Shown piece after piece: positions 53,947 through 62,496 of a DNA stretch of 64,000 nt. This stretch comes from Acidobacteriota bacterium (GTDB lineage Bacteria; Acidobacteriota; Terriglobia; Terriglobales; Acidobacteriaceae). Each line of letters begins with the position of its first letter. Position 1 is the stretch's first letter. Location of the stretch: the NCBI GenBank assembly GCA_021846275.1, contig JAJZBZ010000001.1, positions 806,001 to 870,000 of the forward strand. Reading direction: 5' to 3'. The notes beneath the pieces are model-generated. The model saw only the letters and a list, made by a program, of their open reading frames with translations. It searched no databases and was not told the origin of the DNA. A program made the position numbers and the translations under genes.

Positions 53947-55173
53947 CTATTTGCTCTTTGCGATGGGAACTGTTCCGCCTGGGTTCTCCGGCGCGTGGGG
54001 ATGGATGCTGAAATCCCAGACCTCGTCGCTGATGTCGGAGGGCGAAAGAATCTGCACCAGTGCGTATTCACCCGTCGGCAGAGGAGCGGATGGCGTGAGC
54101 CTCATCCACTGATTGCCGGGCAGGATGGCCGTCGTCACGGGTCGCACATCTTCCGATTGCGTGACTTTACCCGACGCGCTGACGCGAACATTGCCGATGA
54201 TGCGGACGGCGCGGCGCTGATCGACGCGGACGATGGCGAAACCGGCATTGGCCGAAGCCGCGCCGTGCGGATTGTTCTGCGCGGCAGGCGCGTTGCGTGT
54301 GGGCACGGTGACGGCGCTTTCCGGTGCCTGCGCATTGGCGGCGTGATCGTCGAGCGAGAGATAGAACTGCGGCTGCGCGTCGTGCAGATGGATGCTGGCG
54401 GCGGCACCGTCGATCTCGATCTGATCGCGCTGGCCTGCGAGGGGTGCAACGGCGCGGAGGAGCTTCGACTTTGGGCCGCTGTTCAGAGTGCCGTAGGCAG
54501 CGGTCATTTCCAGCAATTCCGGATGGTCGTTGAAGTGATCGAGCACGAAGACGCCGTCGCGATCCGGCAGGCGCAGGCCGGGAACGACCTCTGGCATCTG
54601 CTGATTCAAAGCCGCACGCTGCGCGGCTTCCTCGCGATCCAGGGCCTCTGCCTCTTGCATGCCAGATGGATTCTCGTTCGCGTTCCCATCAGCGCTGGAG
54701 GGAGCGATCTGATTTTGCTCCCACTGATGCGTTGCCTTCCAGTCGACGAGCGAAGTCGGCAACTCCTCCCAGTCTTCGCGGTCAACGGAGAAATAGCGCA
54801 CGCGATCACCGACGATCTGGTAGCTGCGCACGATTTGAAAGCTGCCGTCGGTGAGAATGAGGCGACGGTTGACGAGTCGCGGCGACCCAGTCGGTTTCGT
54901 CGGAAGCACGGCGCGATCCTGCGCTAGCGCAGGGTTAGCAGGCTGCGTCTGAATGAGTACGCGCGGCGGCTGCGCGGGCTGCTCCTGTGGCGGAACGTCG
55001 GTGGGCGAGTTCGGCGCGTCGGGCGATGGCGGAGCCGACTGCGCCAGCGCAGGCATTGGCAGCAGGAGTGACGAGCTAATGAGCAGGGTTGCGAGCCGCG
55101 TGACGAAACGCGCCAGGCAATCCGGAATATCCGCGAAACGATCTGAAATTGGTGGCACAATACTTCTCTTCAT
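53947..55173 (-). CDS. exported protein of unknown function
   Basis: A 408-residue protein from ATG 55173 with a late hydrophobic export segment (L-A-T-L-L-I-S-S-S-L-L-L-P-M-P-A-L-A-Q). Then a Pro-rich linker and a beta-rich body with L-I-L-T-D-G-S-F-Q-I-V-R-S-Y, V-R-Y-F-S-V-D-R-E-D-W-E-E-L-P. No catalytic motif is recognised. The open frame continues upstream to 55458, overlapping the divergent gene and lacking a signal. Converges with the NtrX-like gene, leaving 5 bases. Confidence 0.7.
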   Translation of the reverse strand: MKRSIVPPISDRFADIPDCLARFVTRLATLLISSSLLLPMPALAQSAPPSPDAPNSPTDVPPQEQPAQPPRVLIQTQPANPALAQDRAVLPTKPTGSPRLVNRRLILTDGSFQIVRSYQIVGDRVRYFSVDREDWEELPTSLVDWKATHQWEQNQIAPSSADGNANENPSGMQEAEALDREEAAQRAALNQQMPEVVPGLRLPDRDGVFVLDHFNDHPELLEMTAAYGTLNSGPKSKLLRAVAPLAGQRDQIEIDGAAASIHLHDAQPQFYLSLDDHAANAQAPESAVTVPTRNAPAAQNNPHGAASANAGFAIVRVDQRRAVRIIGNVRVSASGKVTQSEDVRPVTTAILPGNQWMRLTPSAPLPTGEYALVQILSPSDISDEVWDFSIHPHAPENPGGTVPIAKSK

Positions 55174-55393
55174 AGGTGATTGAGTCGCATGTCTGGTCGC
55201 AGTGTATGTCCGAGAAATGAAACCGAAGACGGGGTCGAAAGCGCTCATACAGGAATTTGACGAATGGGAAACCCTGTGGGATAGCCTCCGGACTCGACAA
55301 AAGAGACTCGGCAAACGTCGCAAGTATGTGTATGCTGAGTGAAAGAGACTTCCTGCGCGATCCGCAAGCACATGCCCATTCACAGAAATTGAA

Positions 55394-55711
55394 ATGATGA
55401 AGAGAACGAATTCCAGCCATGCCGCATCCCTTGCGGAGCATTCGCAAGCGCTTCGCATCTCGGCTTATGTCTGCATCGTTCTGCTTGCGTTTCTGATGTT
55501 TGTGCAGGCGGCGCATGTGCATCCGGCGGGCAGCAATCCGGATCAATGCCCGATCTGCATTGCGATGCACTCGGCGGCTCCGGTGCGGTCACACGCGGCA
55601 GTTCTGACCAGTACGTGGCACTCCGAACTGGTGATTCAGTATCGCGCGCGGACGCTCGCAACGGAGCTGCACTGCAAACTCTACAACCGCCCTCCGCCTT
55701 CGCTGGTCTAA
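55394..55711 (+). CDS. small membrane/exported protein with His and CxxC motif
   Basis: A 105-residue protein. One hydrophobic segment (I-S-A-Y-V-C-I-V-L-L-A-F-L-M-F-V-Q-A) is followed immediately by A-H-V-H-P and then C-P-I-C-I-A-M-H-S. The H-x-H plus C-x-x-C-x3-H arrangement suggests metal binding and resembles small proteins found next to TonB receptors (DUF2946-like); this comparison is from memory. It lies 228 bases upstream of the receptor gene in the same direction. The Shine-Dalgarno sequence is weak. Confidence 0.6.
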   Translation: MMKRTNSSHAASLAEHSQALRISAYVCIVLLAFLMFVQAAHVHPAGSNPDQCPICIAMHSAAPVRSHAAVLTSTWHSELVIQYRARTLATELHCKLYNRPPPSLV

Positions 55712-55770
55712 CGCGAAGCTGAAGCGGATCAGAAGTTCCGGTTTTCGCAATCGGCCTTTTGTTGTAGTTC

Positions 55771-55793
55771 CATCCAGCCACATTTGCTGGATG
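55771..55793 (+). terminator. hairpin after the small Cys/His gene
   Basis: CATCCAGC and GCTGGATG make a perfect 8-bp stem with a 7-nt loop, 59 nt past the stop. There is no U-tail, so termination is uncertain. A second small hairpin (GCAGGAA with TTCCTGC) lies at 55909-55926, just before the receptor start. Confidence 0.4.
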
Positions 55794-55939
55794 TGACAGC
55801 GTACTCCGAACGAATTGCGATGCGATCCAATCCTCTTCACTTCTGTGCGTGACTCCTGTGCGCTGCCGGGTTTCGGCGGCTTGACATGGACGAGTGTTTC
55901 TCATCACAGGCAGGAAGCTGTTCCTGCGAGGGTCTCTGA

Positions 55940-58804
55940 ATGAACTGTTCCCGTTTGACTCATCGGTTTGCGGTCTTTTTTTCTGTATTGAGCATCTTGT
56001 TCCTCTCTCAGGCTGCATTTCCGCAGTCGGCAGCCAACTCCGGCACGATTGAAGGCACGGTGACCGACACCACCGGTGCGGTCATTCCCGGTGCACAGGT
56101 GACGGTGGAAAACCCCGTCAGCAGGCTTTCACGCAGCGCCGTCACCGACGCTACCGGCAAGTATCAGATTACGAATCTTCCCTTCAACCACTACCATCTG
56201 GTGATCAGCGCGCAGGGATTTGAATCCACCTCGCATGACGTCGATCTGGCTTCCACGGTGAAAGTTCATTTGGCGGACAGTCTGAAGATCGGGGCCGGCG
56301 TGACTACCGTTGAAGTCACCGGAGAGGATCTGCTGGAAGACAGTCCCACATTCCACACGGATGTGGACCGCAAGCAGATCCAGAAACTTCCGCTGGAGAG
56401 CCAGTCCTCCGGCCTCAGCTCTCTGGTCACGCTGGCGTCACCGGGCATCGCGGCTGACTCCAACGGCCTCTTCCACGGCATGGGCGATCACGCTTCGAAC
56501 TCTTTTTCGATTGATGGGCAGTCGGAGACCGATCAGGTGAGCAAGGTGTTTTCCAACCAGCTTCCGGTCAGCTCGGTAGCCTCCATCGAAGTGATTGACG
56601 GCGCGCCACCGGCAGAATATGGCGACAAAACCAGCGTCGTGATTGTGGCCACCACCCGATCTGGCCAGGGAATGACAACGCCGAGCGGCCAGGCTTACAG
56701 CTCTTACGGCAGCTTCGGTTCCAGCACTGGCGGCTTCGATATTGGCTATGGCAAGCAGAACTGGGGAAACTTTCTTTCCACCGACCTGCTGAATACCGGA
56801 CGCTTTCTGGATGGTCCGGAGTTTGGAGTCATACACAGCAAGGGCAATGAGCAGAATGTCTTTGATCGCCTTGATTACACGCTGAATGCGAAGGATTCTT
56901 TCCGCCTGAACCTGAACTATAGCCGTTCCTGGTTCCAGACACCGAATGCATACGAAAACCTGGGTGTGCAAAACGATGTGCCGGGCACGGGTGACACTGC
57001 GAATCCTGTTCTGGAGAATGTCGGCAACACCGATCAGCGCTCCAAAATCGGCACCTTCAACATCAGTCCAAGTTATACGCACATTCTCAGCGATTACGCT
57101 GTGTTCAATTTTTCCGCATGGGTGCGCAAGGATTTGTATAATTACTATCCCAGCAATAATGCTCTGGCTGACCTGGGGCCTGCCAATCTTCAGACTTCTT
57201 CGATCTCCCAGATTCGCACGCTGATGAATACCGCCGCGAAAGCCGACTACACGTACGCCCGGGGAATACAAAACATCGACATCGGCGTGGAGTATGGGCA
57301 GACATTCCTGCGTGAGAGCGACGCGCTCGGCATCGTCGATAACATCTATAACTCGCCTTGCGCGGACGCGAGCGGCACGCCTGTGCCGGGTTACTCCAGT
57401 CCCAGCGATTGCGCAAACGCCGGTTTGATTCCGAATGGATCGTATCGTTCGGTTCTTGCGCCCTACGATCTGACCCGTAGCGGCACAAGCTACTTCTACT
57501 TTGGTCATACGGATGTGAAAGAGCTGGCTCTGTGGGTGGAGGATCGCATTCACAAAGGCAACTGGAGCGCGGACCTGGGCCTGCGGGAGGATGTTTACAA
57601 CGGTCTGACCGACGCCAACCAGACCGAACCGCGCCTGGGCACCTCGTATCAGATCAAGAAGACGAATAGCGTGCTGGGCATCTCGTATGCGCGCACGCTG
57701 GAGACGCCTTTCAACGAAAACCTCGTGCTTTCCAGCCAAGGCTGCCTCAATTCCGTGCTCAGTCCGTTGCTTTCCTGCCAGCCGGGTGTGTCCGGAAACA
57801 TGCAGCCGGGATTTCGCAACGAGTTCCACGCAAATCTGCAGCAGGCGTTCAGCAAGTATCTGGTAATCAGCGGCGAATACGTCTGGAAGTACACGCACAA
57901 TGCCTTTGACTTCAGCGTGCTCGGCAATACCCCGATCACCTTCCCGATTGACTGGCACAACTCGAAGATCCCAGGCTTCGCGCTTCGCGCCGAGGTTCCC
58001 ACGACGCATGGCTTCAACGCCTATGTGGTCATGTCCTCAGTAGCGGCGCGGTTTTTCCCGCCACAGGTTGCCGGTGCGGGAGCCACGAGCGGAGCCGCCG
58101 TGGGTTATCCCTTCCGCATCGATCACGACGAACGCTACAACGAGACGACGCATCTGGAGTACACGGTTCCCGGCTCGGGATGGTTCCGAGGAACGTGGGC
58201 TGGCTTCAACTGGCGCTACGACTCCGGACTGGTAGCCGGCTCGTCGCCTTGCTATAACCTGCTGAGCAATGATCCGAACTCGGCCTGCGCAAACAGCTCA
58301 TACGGGCCGGATGGCAATCCCGCTGAACTGAACGGCGCGCCTGCCGTATCGCTGGTCGACAATGGAATATCGTCCGCGACAAATCCTGTCACCGGTCTTC
58401 CGGTTGCGCTTCCGCTTACGGCCGATGAGGAGTATGAATCCGGGCTGTCCTGCGAGGGAGATCGGGCAACGCCGACGCACCGGATCGGCACGCCGGTCAC
58501 CGCTGACGGCACAACCTACTATGAGTGCCCAGCCAGCCAGCTGACTTCGAGTCTGCTCAGTATTCCAGCACCTGGGAAGGGCGATAACGATAAGGATCCG
58601 CCGCGCGTGGCTCCGCGCAGCCTCTTCGATGTTTCCTTTGGCAACGACAATCTCTTACACACGAAGCGTTACAAGCTGGGAACGACGTTTACCGCCATCA
58701 ACATCACAAACAAATTCGCGCTTTATAACTTCCTGTCCACCTTCAGCGGCACGCACTTTGTAACTCCGAGGGCGCTGACGGCCGAAATCTTCCTGCATTT
58801 TTAG
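55940..58804 (+). CDS. Oar-like TonB-dependent receptor
   Basis: A 954-residue protein. Signal peptide (F-A-V-F-F-S-V-L-S-I-L-F-L-S-Q-A-A-F-P), carboxypeptidase-regulatory domain (G-T-V-T-D-T-T-G-A-V-I-P-G-A), plug (S-F-S-I-D-G-Q-S-E-T-D-Q, A-E-Y-G-D-K-T-S) and barrel ending in T-A-E-I-F-L-H-F. A C-terminal block contains D-E-E-Y-E-S-G-L-S-C-E-G-D. Its 5' leader holds a short hairpin, and the small Cys/His protein gene precedes it, which together might mean metal or metallophore uptake. That is a weak inference. Followed directly by a palindromic repeat. Confidence 0.9.
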   Translation: MNCSRLTHRFAVFFSVLSILFLSQAAFPQSAANSGTIEGTVTDTTGAVIPGAQVTVENPVSRLSRSAVTDATGKYQITNLPFNHYHLVISAQGFESTSHDVDLASTVKVHLADSLKIGAGVTTVEVTGEDLLEDSPTFHTDVDRKQIQKLPLESQSSGLSSLVTLASPGIAADSNGLFHGMGDHASNSFSIDGQSETDQVSKVFSNQLPVSSVASIEVIDGAPPAEYGDKTSVVIVATTRSGQGMTTPSGQAYSSYGSFGSSTGGFDIGYGKQNWGNFLSTDLLNTGRFLDGPEFGVIHSKGNEQNVFDRLDYTLNAKDSFRLNLNYSRSWFQTPNAYENLGVQNDVPGTGDTANPVLENVGNTDQRSKIGTFNISPSYTHILSDYAVFNFSAWVRKDLYNYYPSNNALADLGPANLQTSSISQIRTLMNTAAKADYTYARGIQNIDIGVEYGQTFLRESDALGIVDNIYNSPCADASGTPVPGYSSPSDCANAGLIPNGSYRSVLAPYDLTRSGTSYFYFGHTDVKELALWVEDRIHKGNWSADLGLREDVYNGLTDANQTEPRLGTSYQIKKTNSVLGISYARTLETPFNENLVLSSQGCLNSVLSPLLSCQPGVSGNMQPGFRNEFHANLQQAFSKYLVISGEYVWKYTHNAFDFSVLGNTPITFPIDWHNSKIPGFALRAEVPTTHGFNAYVVMSSVAARFFPPQVAGAGATSGAAVGYPFRIDHDERYNETTHLEYTVPGSGWFRGTWAGFNWRYDSGLVAGSSPCYNLLSNDPNSACANSSYGPDGNPAELNGAPAVSLVDNGISSATNPVTGLPVALPLTADEEYESGLSCEGDRATPTHRIGTPVTADGTTYYECPASQLTSSLLSIPAPGKGDNDKDPPRVAPRSLFDVSFGNDNLLHTKRYKLGTTFTAINITNKFALYNFLSTFSGTHFVTPRALTAEIFLHF

Positions 58805-58808
58805 AGAA

Positions 58809-58910
58809 GAATCACAGCTACTGTGCCCAGCGCAGTCTATCCCGATGCTGCCGTTCCTCGAAGAACGGCAGCCCTGGCGATGGTGAGTACGAGCAAACCG
58901 GCTGTGATTC
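58809..58910. repeat. 102-bp palindromic element (type B, copy 2)
   Basis: Terminal 10-bp perfect inverted repeats (GAATCACAGC at 58809-58818 and its complement at 58901-58910) and a central perfect 10-bp hairpin (GCTGCCGTTC at 58847-58856 with 58863-58872) share centre 58859.5. The reverse complement of the left 48-bp arm matches the right arm of 30362-30463 at about 41 of 48 positions. It begins 5 nt after the receptor stop. Confidence 0.85.
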
Positions 58911-59043
58911 TGAGCGGACTGACGGCGGAAGTTGGATTTCATTTCTGAGTGTGCGAAAGACCACATGAAAGCTGAAGATTCTTAAGAGTGTGACAATAAA
59001 TTCACGGAATTTCCTCGATAAAACATCCTTGTGGAGATAACTT

Positions 59044-59081
59044 CCTCCGCGCATCTGGCGTCTACTTAGCATGCGCGGAGG
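59044..59081 (+). promoter_or_regulatory. 11-bp stem-loop upstream of the PEP-mutase-family gene
   Basis: CCTCCGCGCAT and its exact complement enclose a 16-nt loop, about 100 nt before the start codon. There is no U-tail. It may be an operator or a leader structure. Confidence 0.4.
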
Positions 59082-59182
59082 TTGTGCAGCGTGATTCGCA
59101 GTCGAGCTTCCGGCTAAGGAAAGATACGGCAAGGGCCGACACTCTGAGTCGAATACATATTCAAATATCTGCGAGGAAATCA

Positions 59183-60064
59183 ATGATGACTGCTGCAGCC
59201 CGCCTGCGAAAGACGCTTGGACAGCGTGGATTGGTGATTGCTCCTGGAGCGTTTGACTGCCTGTCGGCCAAGGCTGTGGAGATGGCGGGATTTTCCGCGC
59301 TCTACATGACTGGGATGGGCACATCGGCAAGTCGGCTGGGCCTGCCGGATTATGGGCTGGCGACGATGACGGAGATGGTGAACAACGCGCACGCTATCTC
59401 GGCTGCGGTTCACGTTCCGGTGATTGCCGACGCGGACACGGGATATGGGAACGAACTGAACATGACGCGCACGATTCACGAGTATGAACGCGCTGGCGCG
59501 GCGGGCGTGCATATCGAAGATCAGGTATTCCCGAAAAAATGCGGCCATCTCGGCGGCAAGCAGGTGATACCTCGTCGGGAATATATCAGCAAGATTGCAG
59601 CGGCGGTGAAGGCGCGGCGCGATCCGGAATTTGTCATCATCGCGCGCACGGATTCCAACGCGGTACTGGGTTTTGAGGAAGCTGTGACACGCGCGAATGC
59701 GGCGCTCGATGTGGGCGCGGACCTTGCCCTGGTGGAGGCTCCTGAGGATTTTGAGCAGATGGCCAGCGTTCCGCAGCGCGTGCATGGCCCCTGCGTGCTG
59801 AACGTGCTGATCGGAGGCAAGAGTCCGCTGGCACCGCTGGCGCAGGTGGAAGAGATGGGATACAGGATGGCCCTGCTCTCCGATGCGATGATTGGAGCCG
59901 CCGTGTTTGCCTATGAAACGATGATGGAGCAGGTGCGACGCACTGGAGAGACACTCCGTTTCCAGCGCAGATTCACGCCGCGTGAACTCTTTGAGCGTTT
60001 CGACAGCGAGCGGTGGGATGCTCTGCGACCAGAGGAAGAAAATGTGGAAGCGGTGGCGGGTTGA
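59183..60064 (+). CDS. isocitrate lyase / PEP mutase superfamily protein
   Basis: A 293-residue protein from ATG 59183, decided by GAGG upstream; a second ATG follows immediately. It is a TIM barrel of the 2-methylisocitrate lyase/carboxy-PEP mutase family: P-G-A-F-D near residue 21, D-A-D-T-G-Y-G with Mg-binding Asp, I-E-D-Q-V-F-P-K-K-C-G-H with the catalytic K-K-C-G-H, and I-A-R-T-D-S. The length and KKCGH fit 2-methylisocitrate lyase, carboxyvinyl-carboxyphosphonate mutase or oxaloacetate-type lyases; these cannot be separated here. No prp genes are adjacent. Confidence 0.85.
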   Translation: MMTAAARLRKTLGQRGLVIAPGAFDCLSAKAVEMAGFSALYMTGMGTSASRLGLPDYGLATMTEMVNNAHAISAAVHVPVIADADTGYGNELNMTRTIHEYERAGAAGVHIEDQVFPKKCGHLGGKQVIPRREYISKIAAAVKARRDPEFVIIARTDSNAVLGFEEAVTRANAALDVGADLALVEAPEDFEQMASVPQRVHGPCVLNVLIGGKSPLAPLAQVEEMGYRMALLSDAMIGAAVFAYETMMEQVRRTGETLRFQRRFTPRELFERFDSERWDALRPEEENVEAVAG

Positions 60065-60087
60065 AGCGTCGATAGCGAGCGAAGACA

Positions 60088-60118
60088 AAGGCCCATGCGC
60101 ATTGCGCGCATGGGCCTT
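60088..60118. terminator. bidirectional terminator between PEP-mutase-family gene and secG
   Basis: A 13-bp perfect stem, AAGGCCCATGCGC with its complement, around a 5-nt loop. On the minus strand the tail reads TTTGTCTT, which suits secG termination. It also follows the plus-strand stop by 23 nt. Confidence 0.85.
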
Positions 60119-60151
60119 GCCGTGTTGCGTTTGCCGCGTCGCGTGCCGCGG

Positions 60152-60457
60152 CTATTTGCCGCTTTGGGCAGGAGCCGAAGTCTTGATGCCGGAGAGCACG
60201 GAGTTGCCGGAGTTGGTGTTGCGCAGATAGAGGATGGTGAGCGAGATGGAGGTGACCATGAAGATGGCCGCCGCCCAACTCGTGAGCCGTGTGAGCAGGT
60301 TGGCGGCGGCGCGCGGGCCAAAGGCAGTCTGCGAACCCTGACCGCCGAAGGTTCCGGCGAGATCGGCGCTTTTGCCCTGCTGAAGAAGAACGACGCCAAT
60401 CAGAAAGAAGCAGACGATCACATGAACAGCGATGACTGCGTAGAGAAGAAAGTGCAT
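60152..60457 (-). CDS. secG: preprotein translocase subunit SecG
   Basis: A 101-residue protein with two membrane helices (F-L-L-Y-A-V-I-A-V-H-V-I-V-C-F-F-L-I-G-V and A-A-A-I-F-M-V-T-S-I-S-L-T-I-L-Y) and the conserved V-L-L-Q-Q-G-K loop followed by G-G-Q-G-S-Q-T-A-F-G. Third component of the SecYEG channel. AAGG lies 8 nt before the ATG. It lies 49 bases downstream of tRNA-Leu(GAG) on the same strand. Confidence 0.93.
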   Translation of the reverse strand: MHFLLYAVIAVHVIVCFFLIGVVLLQQGKSADLAGTFGGQGSQTAFGPRAAANLLTRLTSWAAAIFMVTSISLTILYLRNTNSGNSVLSGIKTSAPAQSGK

Positions 60458-60506
60458 GCTGGTTTACCTTCTGGAATTGCGCGAGGAGTGCGCCCCGGAA
60501 AAATTT

Positions 60507-60591
60507 TGGTGCGGAAGGGGGGACTTGAACCCCCACGCCTTTCAGCGCAAGCACCTCAAGCTTGTGCGTCTGCCAATTTCGCCACTTCCGC
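60507..60591 (-). tRNA. tRNA-Leu (anticodon GAG)
   Basis: An 85-nt class II tRNA with encoded CCA. Acceptor GCGGAAG pairs with CTTCCGC; anticodon stem CAAGC/GCTTG with loop TTGAGGT gives anticodon GAG (reads CUC/CUU); long variable arm CGCTGAAAGGCG; T-stem GGGGG/CCCCC. It lies just upstream of secG. Confidence 0.95.
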
Positions 60592-60652
60592 AGTGTTGTG
60601 ACAATCATGAGTATACCAAAACTCATCCCTGTCGGTTTGCACGCACAGCGGG

Positions 60653-62470
60653 CTAAGGCCTCGGCCTGGCCGATGACGCCTGCATCTCCATGATCTTTTG
60701 ATAGAGGCTGTTGCGGGTCTCCAGGCGAGCGATGGCGCGCGTGACGTAGCGGATGTGGAGGCTGACGCCACCGTCTGTTGGACGCAGATGGATTTCAGCC
60801 GTTGCATTCGCATGCTCGTGGGCGAGGGGACCGAAGGAGTGACGCCAGTCTTTTTCGGCCTTTTGAGCGTCGGCATCTGTGGCCTCGCGGACAAGCTTGT
60901 GAATGGCGTCGGCGGCGACCCATGTGGTTTCGGATTTAGGCAGGTTGATGGTCAGGTCGTCCCACATCCACTGTTCGGATGTGGAGAAGCAGGAGTACTG
61001 GCCGGTGATGGGAAAGCTGTTCAGCATGGTGACGCGGCGTCCGGTGGGGTGGGCATCGTCGGGCGAATCGCCCATCTCCAGCAACGTGGTGCGGAAGAGC
61101 CGAATTTCGATGACTTCGCCGGTGGTTCCGTTGATCTGGACGAGGTCGCCGATGCGAATGCCGCCTTTGCCGATGAGGACGAACCAGCCGACGAAAGCCA
61201 GAAGAAAATCCTGGAATGCGACGGTGATGCCGGCGGTGGCGAGGCCGATGATGGTCGTCAGGTGATCGGGAATGCCGAAGACCACGAGGAGAATAAGGAG
61301 CACGCCGAGAAGCTGAATGGAAACCTCGGCGATGGCGCGCAGCGTGTGAAGCCTGCGCTGGTCCATGGTGGATCGGCTGGTCCACTGGCGCACGAGCGTG
61401 TCGGCAATGAGCATGCAGATGAGGATGATGCACAGCCAGAGTGCGGATCGTGCGATGAGATGGAGCAGGATGCCGTGTTGCAGCTCAATCTGATTGCCCC
61501 ACTGGCGGTAGGTGATAGCAAGCCGGTTCTCGGTCTGGATGCGGTCGTTGAGGATGGTAAGCAGTTCGCGGTAGGATGCCCGCTCGCGGAGCGAGGCGAG
61601 CGCATCGACGGAATTGGCGGAGGTTGCGCCAAGACCGGCCAGCGCGGCGGCGTTTTCGCTGGCGGTGCTAGCGCTTTGCAACTGGTTCGCAAGCTGCTTG
61701 AGCGAGGCGGCATCCTGCGTGGCGCGTATGCGCGCCTGGCGGATGGCTTTGCGGCGGTTGCTCTGCATCAGCCATGTATCGATCTGGCTGGCAAGCGTGT
61801 GGTTTCTCTGGACAACAATAGCTGCCGGATCAAAGGGCTTCCGCGCCTGTTTGTCGTAGTCGACGAGGGTGGCTTCGCGCGCCTTCAACTGGCGCTCAAT
61901 CTCAGCGCGCGGGTCGCCGGAGACGCGGGCCAGAGCGGCTTCTGTGTCGCTGAGAATATCGGTGTCCAGGCTGAGCTGCGCCTTCCAGATATTGAGGTTG
62001 CCGGGAACCTGAGCAGCGGCAGAATGGTCGGATGCCGCCGGATGACTGAGCGCATCGACGTGAGCCTGATCCTGCGCGACCAGTTGCTGAATCTGCTGGA
62101 CCTTCTGGGCGAGCGCGAGAGCTGGTCCGGTCAACTGGCGCTGGTCCATGTCGGCCTGGCGCAGTGCGAAGCTGAAGGCGAGATCGACTTCATGATCGGC
62201 CAGACGCTCGGCGGTGCGCGCGAGGCGTTGCTCTTCCGCGGTGGCGGCAAGCGGAGCAAGCGCCTGCGCCGTGAGCCAGGGCGTCTGGTCCACTTGTACT
62301 GCGCTGGTTTTGCCGCTGGTGGACTGAATCGCTGACTGGTTGAGAAATGGAAGATGGGTCATCGTCTTGCGCGTGGTCCAGAGCAGGAAGACGCTGAGGG
62401 CGGCAAGAATGACCAGGAAAGCAAGAGTGGCGCTGCGTGAACGGGAAACGGGTGCAACGCGATGCGACAT
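60653..62470 (-). CDS. MscS-family mechanosensitive channel with long periplasmic N-domain
   Basis: A 605-residue protein from ATG 62470 with GGGAGGA 7 nt upstream; the ATG at 62491 has none. An N-terminal helix (L-A-F-L-V-I-L-A-A-L-S-V-F-L-L-W) is followed by about 280 residues of coiled, Gln/Ala-rich periplasmic domain. Then come further helices and the pore-type TM3 (T-T-I-I-G-L-A-T-A-G-I-T-V-A-F-Q-D-F-L), and the beta domain G-D-L-V-Q-I-N-G-T-T-G-E-V-I-E-I. Such channels release solutes on osmotic downshift. It starts 26 bases after the threonine dehydratase stop, so they are probably cotranscribed. Confidence 0.88.
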   Translation of the reverse strand: MSHRVAPVSRSRSATLAFLVILAALSVFLLWTTRKTMTHLPFLNQSAIQSTSGKTSAVQVDQTPWLTAQALAPLAATAEEQRLARTAERLADHEVDLAFSFALRQADMDQRQLTGPALALAQKVQQIQQLVAQDQAHVDALSHPAASDHSAAAQVPGNLNIWKAQLSLDTDILSDTEAALARVSGDPRAEIERQLKAREATLVDYDKQARKPFDPAAIVVQRNHTLASQIDTWLMQSNRRKAIRQARIRATQDAASLKQLANQLQSASTASENAAALAGLGATSANSVDALASLRERASYRELLTILNDRIQTENRLAITYRQWGNQIELQHGILLHLIARSALWLCIILICMLIADTLVRQWTSRSTMDQRRLHTLRAIAEVSIQLLGVLLILLVVFGIPDHLTTIIGLATAGITVAFQDFLLAFVGWFVLIGKGGIRIGDLVQINGTTGEVIEIRLFRTTLLEMGDSPDDAHPTGRRVTMLNSFPITGQYSCFSTSEQWMWDDLTINLPKSETTWVAADAIHKLVREATDADAQKAEKDWRHSFGPLAHEHANATAEIHLRPTDGGVSLHIRYVTRAIARLETRNSLYQKIMEMQASSARPRP

Positions 62471-62496
62471 GAAACGATCCTCCCAATGCAATGCGC

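Larger units (their letters stand above)
58805..59182. other. 378-bp intergenic region with a palindromic repeat and a hairpin
   Basis: It lies between the receptor stop and the PEP-mutase-family start. It contains the type B palindrome at 58809-58910 and an 11-bp stem-loop at 59044-59081. I see no gene. Confidence 0.55.
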
